Shown: positions 7,064-12,256 of the stretch, piece after piece
Position numbering within the stretch: the stretch's first letter is position 1
Layout: every line of letters begins with the position of its first letter
Origin: UBA6901 sp964355495
GTDB taxonomy: Bacteria > Pseudomonadota > Gammaproteobacteria > Acidiferrobacterales > UBA6901
DNA: 14,740 nt
Reading direction: 5' to 3'
NCBI GenBank assembly: GCA_964355495.1
Contig: CAYHES010000050.1
Location: 1-14,740, forward strand
Notes under the pieces: model-generated
Database searches by the model: none
The model's input: the letters and a program-made list of their open reading frames with translations, nothing else
Told to the model about the DNA's origin: nothing
Program-made: the position numbers and the translations under genes

Positions 7064-7432
7064 ATGCCGGAAACCGCACGCCGACCGCCGCCGTACCATC
7101 TGGACCGCGACCTGCTCGAAGACGAGGTGCGTCTCGACACCATGCGCGCCAGCGGTCCGGGCGGACAGAATCTGCACAAGACCGAATCGGCCGTGCGCCT
7201 CACGCATTTTCCTTCCGGCGTGGTGGTGATCGCCTCCGACACGCGCTCGCAGGCGCGTAACCGCGAGCTTGCCTTCGAGCGTCTGATCGAACGCCTGCGC
7301 AAGCTCAACTTCGTGCCGAAGAAACGCAAGAAGACCCGCCCCACGCTCGGCGCCAAAAAGCGTCGCCTCGAAGGCAAGCGCCAAACCGGCGCCACCAAGC
7401 GACTGCGCGGGTCATTGCGCGGTGAGGAATAG
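7064..7432 (+). CDS. Stand-alone GGQ-domain peptide-chain-release-factor-like protein
   Basis: The 122-residue protein is a class-I release-factor catalytic domain on its own. GPGGQNLHKTESAVRLTH (GGQ at 33-35) is the peptidyl-tRNA hydrolysis motif. The C-terminal third is strongly basic (VPKKRKKTRP, GAKKRRLEGKR, TKRLRG), as in ArfB/YaeJ and C12orf65-type rescue factors, whose tails enter the empty mRNA channel of stalled ribosomes. No stop-codon recognition domain is present. The likely role is release of nascent chains from non-stop ribosomes, by family. ArfB proper is about 140 residues; this is a shorter sister type often labelled simply release-factor-like. The start at ATG 7064 has no strong Shine-Dalgarno. 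It is transcribed divergently from the DAHP-synthase-like gene with 109 bases between them. Confidence 0.85.
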   Translation: MPETARRPPPYHLDRDLLEDEVRLDTMRASGPGGQNLHKTESAVRLTHFPSGVVVIASDTRSQARNRELAFERLIERLRKLNFVPKKRKKTRPTLGAKKRRLEGKRQTGATKRLRGSLRGEE

Positions 7433-7967
7433 TTTTCCGGTAGTCTGCCATGACAGGGCAGCGGTATAGCGTCGAGGCTTTGTTAAGCTATGCCAACAAA
7501 TATTGTAAAGCTGCGAAGGAAGACAGGCATTCCAGCGGGTAGGGACGCATGCCCGGCGGCGGGAAACGCGGAGTATTACGAGCGCCACCGGTCCGATCAG
7601 ACACTCCTGTGTCGGATCGTTGAGCAACACCATCCGGTCAACGCGCGCGCAGCCTGCCCCCGCTGAGCGCGATCACGGTTTGTGAGCCCAGGCTATGGAC
7701 GGTGACTTCCAGGGAAAAGGGTGGTGATTTTTACTATACTCCGCGGTCCTCTGCAACAGCCATGTTGTCCTCGACACTGTTCGAGACGAGCCGAACGACC
7801 GCTTTTCATTGGTGATACCTGTCGCACCAAGAAATCAGGTTTTTTGACATTGGTCAATGTGACACCGCGGAGAATCCGATATATAGATTCCAAGAAAAGA
7901 AGGGGGCTGGCGGGCGATACTGTACCCGACGGCCGACGGACCATGATCGCAAAGTGTCGCGATCAGT
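7433..7967. other. Long intergenic or leader region without a clear gene
   Basis: Short open frames are present, but none has family resemblance or a good ribosome site. A hairpin (GACAC-TCCT-GTGTC, flanked by CGAT/ATCG) lies around 7590-7618. At 7844-7858 TTGACA overlaps the palindrome ACATTG-GT-CAATGT, which could be an operator with a -35 element. The next TATATA, at 7880, is too far for an ordinary sigma-70 promoter. TATACT near 7735 could be another -10. The region probably carries the promoter and leader of the gene pair starting near 7984. Confidence 0.3.
7846..7860. promoter_or_regulatory. Candidate operator palindrome overlapping a TTGACA box
   Basis: ACATTG-GT-CAATGT is a perfect 6-bp inverted repeat overlapping TTGACA at 7844-7849. 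It lies about 125 bases before the ribosome site at 7968. The regulator and exact promoter are unknown. Confidence 0.3.
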
Positions 7968-8037
7968 AGGAGGGAGTGCTCGGATGAACGGAAGCACATC
8001 AGCACTGCAGGCGCGAGAGCGCATCGCATTACTATAA
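7968..8037 (+). other. Strong Shine-Dalgarno and 17-codon open frame out of phase with the downstream gene
   Basis: AGGAGG at 7968-7973 is followed after ten bases by ATG 7984. This frame encodes MNGSTSALQARERIALL and stops at 8035-8037. The adjacent frame (open from 7947) encodes the membrane segment of the next gene but has no ATG, GTG or TTG until 8067. Either this is a leader peptide or the membrane gene has lost one base near 8015. Confidence 0.5.
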
Positions 8038-8066
8038 GGTTACTATTAGCAGCGACTGCTCTGGGG

Positions 8067-8525
8067 TTGGGGTTTGTGGTGTATCTGTTCGACCGACTGC
8101 CGGGCAGTGCCTACTTTCTTCCCGAGCAGTGGTCGCGCTTCGCGGGCGGGCAGTTCACCTTCGGCAGCGTTGGCGGGTGGCTGCCCGAATTCGCCCACGT
8201 CTATGCCTTTGGCCTATTTACGGCGACGGTGCTCGGCACGACACGCCGCGCCGCGCTCACCAGTTGTTCGCTGTGGTGGTTGGTCGACATTCTCTTTGAG
8301 ATCGGTCAGCACCCGAGCCTCAGCCCCCATCTCGTCGCCGCCGCCCCCGTGTGGTTTGACGGTATCCCATTTCTGGAAAACACCGGCGCGTTTTTCGCGC
8401 ATGGAACCTTTGATCCCGCAGACCTGATCGCCATCACGCTCGGTGCACTCGCCGCGTGGATGACGCTCTCGGGTCTGCACTATCGCAAGGAGGGCCACAA
8501 CCATGTCCGACCTCAACAACCGTAA
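8067..8525 (+). CDS. Hypothetical multi-pass membrane protein; 5' end uncertain, possibly frameshifted
   Basis: From TTG 8067 the product is 152 residues. The frame is open back to 7947, and just upstream encodes RITIRLLLAATALGLGFVVY, an obvious transmembrane helix cut by the TTG start. The true protein probably begins at ATG 7984, behind AGGAGG, which is in another frame. Further hydrophobic stretches are FAHVYAFGLFTATVLG, LTSCSLWWLVDILFEIG and LIAITLGALAAWMTL. There is a Gly-Thr-Phe-Asp-Pro-Ala-Asp-Leu segment before the last helix. I do not recognise a named family; a VanZ-like fold is possible but unproven. The gene overlaps the start of the next one by 23 bases, suggesting translational coupling and a joint role with that exported protein. 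Confidence 0.6.
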   Translation: MGFVVYLFDRLPGSAYFLPEQWSRFAGGQFTFGSVGGWLPEFAHVYAFGLFTATVLGTTRRAALTSCSLWWLVDILFEIGQHPSLSPHLVAAAPVWFDGIPFLENTGAFFAHGTFDPADLIAITLGALAAWMTLSGLHYRKEGHNHVRPQQP

Positions 8526-9407
8526 ACACCGCGGAGTTCTCCGCCGCTATCTCCTGTTGCTCCCGGTGCTCGCGCTGGGGCTGCTCAGTATCGTTGGCAG
8601 CGGCGGGGGCCCGGGTGTTCAGCCGACGCCAATCGATTGGTGGACAGGCGCGGTGCACGGCACGTTGTACGGCCGCTTCGCGCTTCAGAATTCCACTGAA
8701 GGACCGCCGACAGCGGCCTGCAATGGATCCCTCGTCCCCCCCCCCGCGAGGAGCCGGCGGACTGGTGGGCAGGGCTCGGCTCGAACATCACCGGAGGTGC
8801 CGACGCCGTAGGTTACACGGTGTGGAGCAATGAGAGACCGGGCTGCTCGCGCGCGATGCAGACGATCTATCGCTCGGTGATGATGTTCGACATCTCCGGG
8901 CTCTACCAGGCTGCACCGACGAACACGCAGCTGGCTGGGCTCCTCGCCTCGGCCGAGATCGAGTTCAACGTCGTCGAGCAGCCGTCGATAAACCCGCTGG
9001 GTTGGAGCTGTTACCCCTACACGGGCGGCGTGGGACAGCTGAGTACGCTGCGGCCAGGTGCAACCGTGACACCCGGTCTGACAAACGTCGGCGGCCAACC
9101 CGGCTCCATCGGACATGACGGCGTCATCGCCGCGTTTCCTCAACCAGGAACGCCGCTCGGCGACCTGTGGAACATCACCGGCCCCGGGACGCGCGGCCGC
9201 GTGACGGCGACTGACACGGGACCGGGTATACATGCGTTCCGCGTCGATGTGAAGGATGTGCTGCAAGGTGCCATTAACAACAATCGGCAGCAGCTCGGCT
9301 TCATGGTGCAAAGCGTAGGTGAAACCGAGATTCCGCTAACGAGTGACGTGCAGTTCGCCTGCCGCACATTCGTGCAACCTCATCGGCTGCACGTCACGCA
9401 CTGGTAG
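8503..9407 (+). CDS. Exported protein of unknown function, interrupted by a frame change at a C10 tract
   Basis: It starts at ATG 8503 with AAGGAGG nine bases upstream, inside the end of the membrane-protein gene. Residues 1-36 form an export signal (RRYLLLLPVLALGLLSIVG followed by SGGG). The site resembles a lipobox in which Ser stands where Cys would be. After ...ACNGSLVPPP the frame is lost at ten C (8736-8745) and would end at 8811. One base of shift there joins it to an open frame encoding REEPADWWAGLGSNITGG and on to FVQPHRLHVTHW, with a stop at 9405-9407. With eleven C the protein would be 301 residues. The mature part is Gly/Pro-rich with strand-like stretches (SVMMFDISGL, AEIEFNVV, QLGFMVQSVG), compatible with a beta-sandwich secreted protein. 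No family is recognised. The frame break could be phase variation, decay or a sequencing error. Confidence 0.65.
8736..8745 (+). repeat. Homopolymeric C10 tract within a coding region
   Basis: Ten consecutive C occur at the exact place where the two halves of the exported protein's reading frame meet. Adding one C (or removing two) restores a single 301-codon frame. Confidence 0.9.
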
Positions 9408-9413
9408 GAGCCA

Positions 9414-9493
9414 AGGGTGGGCACGCCTTCCGTGCCCACGCAGAGGTCGTTGGGACAAGCCAACCGCGTGGGCACAATCAACGTGCCCACCCT
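9414..9493. repeat. Palindromic repeat with 12-bp perfect inverted ends
   Basis: AGGGTGGGCACG (9414-9425) and CGTGCCCACCCT (9482-9493) are exact reverse complements. Inside each end is another small hairpin (GTGGGCACG-CCTTC-CGTGCCCAC at the left; CGTGGGCAC with GTGCCCACC at the right). It begins just after the stop at 9407 and may also act in termination. Confidence 0.75.
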
Positions 9494-9539
9494 AATACAT
9501 GGCTGCGCGGCCGGGTGCGGGATGAAGGATGAATAATAT

Positions 9540-9623
9540 TTCAGCCGCAGATGAACGCAGATAAACACGGAAAAACAAGAAAACTCGGGGATGAGTTTTT
9601 ATCTGCGTTCATCTGCGGCTGAA
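9540..9623. repeat. MITE-like element with 26-bp perfect inverted repeats
   Basis: The left arm 9540-9565 begins TTCAGCCGCAGATGAACGCA and the right arm 9598-9623 is its exact reverse complement over 26 bases. A 32-base A-rich centre lies between. The right end lies three bases from the stop codon of the minus-strand MFS gene. It could serve as a bidirectional terminator between the converging genes ending at 9407 and 9627. Confidence 0.8.
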
Positions 9624-9626
9624 CTC

Positions 9627-10817
9627 TTAAGCCCGCACGCGCCACCAGAAATATAGGGTGGCAGTCGTCGTGATCGCCGCCGAGACCAGGAATGCCGCCT
9701 TGGCGCTCCACAGCGTCCACAGGCCGCCGAGCAGCAACCCCGCGGGAATGGCCGCGAGCCCCACGATCATGTAAAACCAGCCGAAGGCCGTGCCGCGTTC
9801 CGTGGCTGGCGCGAGGTCGCGGACCAGCGCGCGCTCCGCACCCTCGGTCAGTCCGAAGTGCAGGCCGAGCGCGAGGCTCAGCAGCCACAGGTGTGACACC
9901 GAGACGGTGAAGGCGAGTCCGGCGAGTGCCAGCACGTACACGGCGTAACCCGCCAGCAGCACCGGCCGGCGGCCATTGCGATCGGCGAGCCGCCCGGCGC
10001 CTTCGGCGGTGAGCACCTTCACCGTGTGCATCGCCGCCCAGAGCAGCAGCAGCTGCACCACGCTCATGCCGAGTTCATGGCCGCGCAGCAGCAAGAAGGT
10101 TTCCGGGATGCGCCCGAGCGCAAACAGGCCAATGGCGACCAGATAGGCGCGCGTCTTGGCGCCCAAGCCCTGCCAGCGCAGCGGCGCGAGTGTTTCCAGG
10201 CTGGCGGCGTGGCGCGCCGGTTCGCGGATGCCGAACACGATCAGCAGGATCGCGAACAGGCCCGGGATCGCGGAAAAGGCAATGACCAGATCGAGACGCG
10301 CCGTCCCCCAGTACACCACGGCCGCGGCGGCGAGCGCGCCGAGCACCGCGCCGGTGTGATCGAGTGCGCGCGTCAGCCCATAGGCGCGCGCCGCCATGCC
10401 TTCCGGGATGACGTCGGCGAGCATGGCGTCGCGCGGCGCGGTGCGCAGGCCCTTGCCGACGCGGTCGGTGACCCGGATGCCCAGCACCATGAGCCAGCTT
10501 CCCGAAAGGCCGATCAGCGGGCGCACCAGGTTGGAGAGGGCGTAACCGAACAACACGAAGGGCTTGCGCCGGCGCCGCGCCATGTCCGAACGTCGACCGG
10601 CCCAGAGTTTGAGCAGGTTGGTGGTGGTGTCGGCCAGTCCTTCGATGAAGCCGAGCGCCATCGGCCCGGCGCCCAGCACGGTGGCGAGTAATAATGGAAT
10701 GAGCGGCGTGACCATCTCGCTCGCGAAGTCGTTGAGCAGGCTGACCAGACCGATAATCACCACCGTGCGCGGCAGGCGGTTTGCCGCAGGGCGGGCGGTC
10801 GGCGAGCGGTGGATCAT
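9627..10817 (-). CDS. Major facilitator superfamily transporter
   Basis: The 396-residue protein is almost entirely hydrophobic helices, consistent with 12 transmembrane segments. Conserved features are the early VSLLNDFASEMVTPLIPLLL helix, the loop after helix 2 (LWAGRRSDMARRRRKP, an MFS motif-A variant of GxLaDrxGrr) with a repeat of this loop in the second half (GRLADRNGRRPVLLAG), and VTDRVGKGLRTAPRDAMLAD between helices 4 and 5. It is an inner-membrane secondary transporter; substrate cannot be told from sequence, and a drug or metabolite exporter is possible. The ATG at 10815-10817 has only a weak ribosome site. It is divergent from the cold-shock gene and convergent with the exported-protein gene. 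The gene seems intact. Confidence 0.88.
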   Translation of the reverse strand: MIHRSPTARPAANRLPRTVVIIGLVSLLNDFASEMVTPLIPLLLATVLGAGPMALGFIEGLADTTTNLLKLWAGRRSDMARRRRKPFVLFGYALSNLVRPLIGLSGSWLMVLGIRVTDRVGKGLRTAPRDAMLADVIPEGMAARAYGLTRALDHTGAVLGALAAAAVVYWGTARLDLVIAFSAIPGLFAILLIVFGIREPARHAASLETLAPLRWQGLGAKTRAYLVAIGLFALGRIPETFLLLRGHELGMSVVQLLLLWAAMHTVKVLTAEGAGRLADRNGRRPVLLAGYAVYVLALAGLAFTVSVSHLWLLSLALGLHFGLTEGAERALVRDLAPATERGTAFGWFYMIVGLAAIPAGLLLGGLWTLWSAKAAFLVSAAITTTATLYFWWRVRA

Positions 10818-10880
10818 ATCGGCGTCACACAGAGGTAGGGTTGCGTGTGGGGTTCAGGTATTTCTATGGTAGATACGGCG

Positions 10881-11040
10881 TAGTGTAGAATTTCATTCTG
10901 TTTGGAGCCTATTACGATGTGCCCGAAGCCCCTGTAGGTCGGCCTTCAGGCCGACATGTCGGGCTAAAGCCCGACCTACAGGGGGCTCCGGGAAGTTACC
11001 GGGAAGTTATAAGTACCAAACAGAACGCAACACTACACTA
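10881..11040. repeat. 160-base element with 25-bp imperfect inverted ends enclosing a REP-like unit
   Basis: The left end 10881-10905 (TAGTGTAGAATTTCATTCTG...) matches the reverse complement of 11016-11040 at 21 of 25 positions. A separate, perfect palindromic unit (10928-10986) sits near the middle. It could be a MITE carrying or invaded by a REP, or a composite element. Confidence 0.65.
10928..10986. repeat. REP-like double hairpin
   Basis: Outer arms GCCCCTGTAGGTCGG and CCGACCTACAGGGGGC are complementary except for one extra G. Inside are two perfect 8-bp hairpins: GTCGGCCT-TC-AGGCCGAC (10938-10955) and GTCGGGCT-AA-AGCCCGAC (10958-10975). Confidence 0.8.
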
Positions 11041-11180
11041 GATTGAACACCATGATTGACGATCGCTCCGTATCCGGCAAGCCTGCAATCTGTGCGCGCA
11101 GGTCGGGCATCGACGGTGGTATGGCGTGCGGGTGCGTAGTAGTTTGTCATCGCCGGGGAGTTGACGTAGGATGCTCTGGA

Positions 11181-11205
11181 CCCGGAGCTGGTTTCAGGCT
11201 CCGGG
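11181..11205 (+). promoter_or_regulatory. Leader hairpin upstream of the cold-shock gene
   Basis: CCCGGAGC (11181-11188) and GCTCCGGG (11198-11205) form a perfect 8-bp stem with a 9-base loop, about 78 bases before the start codon. It has no T-run and may be a structured 5' UTR element. Cold-shock mRNAs are often controlled by leader structure; this is inference here. Confidence 0.4.
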
Positions 11206-11282
11206 CAATAAAACAGTACACGGCGGGACAGGCGCGTTGGTTGGCCCGAACCCCCGGGAAGATGAGGAGGAGTTCTAACGCT

Positions 11283-11486
11283 ATGCAGACTGGTATCGTC
11301 AAGTGGTTCAACAATTCCAAGGGATTCGGATTTATCACCCCGAGCGATGGCAGCCCGGATGTATTCGTGCATTTTTCGTCGGTTGAGACCGATGGCTACA
11401 AGTCGCTGACCGAGGGTCAGGCGGTGGAGTTCGAGTCCACCAGCGGCCCCAAGGGCATGCAGGCCAGCCGCGTGATTCCGCGCTGA
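11283..11486 (+). CDS. CspA-family cold-shock protein
   Basis: The 67-residue product MQTGIVKWFNNSKGFGFI... is a single cold-shock OB-fold. RNP1 (KGFGFI) and RNP2 (VFVHFS) single-strand RNA/DNA binding motifs are both intact. Length is normal for CspA-type proteins (65-70 residues). Family role: RNA chaperone that melts mRNA structure at low temperature or in stationary phase. The start is fixed by AGGAGGAG at 11265-11272, 10-12 bases before ATG 11283; the longer upstream open frame is leader. It is a monocistronic unit, with a good intrinsic terminator 24 bases after the stop. Confidence 0.96.
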   Translation: MQTGIVKWFNNSKGFGFITPSDGSPDVFVHFSSVETDGYKSLTEGQAVEFESTSGPKGMQASRVIPR

Positions 11487-11509
11487 AGTGTGATCGGAGC
11501 ATGACAAGG

Positions 11510-11536
11510 AGCCCCGCCGCGCGCGGGGCTTTTTTT
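11510..11536 (+). terminator. Rho-independent terminator of the cold-shock gene
   Basis: AGCCCCGC and GCGGGGCT form a perfect 8-bp GC stem with a CGCGC loop, followed directly by a run of T. Confidence 0.93.
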
Positions 11537-11630
11537 GGCTTGCGCCAAGTGCTGCCGTGACGGGTACAATCGGGGGCAACAACGGGACATCAAACGTCCC
11601 TGGCGCACTATTTTCAGGATATGGCCTACC

Positions 11631-12209
11631 GTGACACTTGAGTCGCTCATTGAAAGCTACGGCTATCTCGCCGTTCTCATCCTGACTTTTTTCGAAGGCG
11701 AAACGATCGTGATCCTCGCCGGCGTGGCGGCGCATCTCGGGCTGCTCGAACTGCAATGGGTGATGCTCGCGGCGCTGGCGGGCAGTTTCGGCGGCGACCA
11801 GTTCTACTATTATCTCGGCCGCCACTGGGGTCCGAAGATCATCGCCAAGCGCCTGTCCTGGCAAGAGGGCGCGGAGAAGGTCTACAGGCTCCTGCATCGC
11901 CATCAGTACTTTCTGATTCTCACCTTCCGCTTCTATTACGGCCTGCGTAACGTCACGCCGTTCGCGGTCGGTTCCGCGCGTGTCCCGCGCATACGCTTTT
12001 TTGTACTCAATCTGATCGGGGCGATCGTGTGGGCGGTTAGCTTCGCCTACGCCGGCTACCTGTTCGGCGAGGCCTTCAAGCTGTTCATCGACGATTACCA
12101 CAAATACGCGCTCTATGTGCTGGGCGGGCTGGTGCTGCTGGGGCTCGCCATCTGGCTCACGACGCTGATTATTCATCGGCGCAAGGCCAGGGAACATGGA
12201 CTAAAATAA
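11631..12209 (+). CDS. DedA-family (SNARE-associated, PF09335-type) inner-membrane protein
   Basis: From GTG 11631 the product is 192 residues. It begins MTLESLIESYGYLAVLILTF and continues with FEGETIVILAGVAAHLG, the typical DedA opening with its acidic FxEGE motif. Later features are GDQFYYYLGRHWG, the conserved FRFYYGLRNVTPFAVG segment that corresponds to the DedA F/RxxxxR motif, and a final helix (YVLGGLVLLGLAIWLTTLII) with a basic tail. DedA proteins are proton-motive-force-linked polyprenyl-phosphate or phospholipid translocases/scramblases, some tied to envelope stress. AGGA at 11615-11618 precedes the GTG by 12 bases; upstream codons in frame lack family resemblance. The cold-shock terminator separates it from the gene before; the c-di-GMP gene starts 47 bases after it. 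Confidence 0.9.
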   Translation: MTLESLIESYGYLAVLILTFFEGETIVILAGVAAHLGLLELQWVMLAALAGSFGGDQFYYYLGRHWGPKIIAKRLSWQEGAEKVYRLLHRHQYFLILTFRFYYGLRNVTPFAVGSARVPRIRFFVLNLIGAIVWAVSFAYAGYLFGEAFKLFIDDYHKYALYVLGGLVLLGLAIWLTTLIIHRRKAREHGLK

Positions 12210-12256
12210 GTGTGTCGCCGGGAATTACGCCGTTCACCCGTACACAGGAGAATACC

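Larger units (their letters stand above)
10818..11282. other. Divergent intergenic region with nested repeat and cold-shock gene leader
   Basis: No gene is supported. It contains the nested inverted repeat at 10881-11040 and a leader hairpin at 11181-11205. TTGACG at 11161-11166 is a possible -35 box without a clear -10 partner. Confidence 0.5.

Noticed and set aside
7520..7580. Possible riboswitch (GGGACGC-like text resembling a c-di-GMP GEMM core, CCAGCGGGTAGGGA resembling a TPP 3' end)
   Set aside because: The paired regions and conserved partners (the GGGCAAACC/tetraloop-receptor set for GEMM, CUGAGA for TPP) are missing, so the likeness is by short words only.
7844..7885. Sigma-70 promoter from TTGACA to TATATA
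   Set aside because: The spacing is 30 bases, far outside 16-19; kept only as a possible operator site.
11007..12197. Minus-strand open frame of 396 codons
   Set aside because: It runs antisense through the cold-shock gene, its terminator and DedA, and resembles no protein family.
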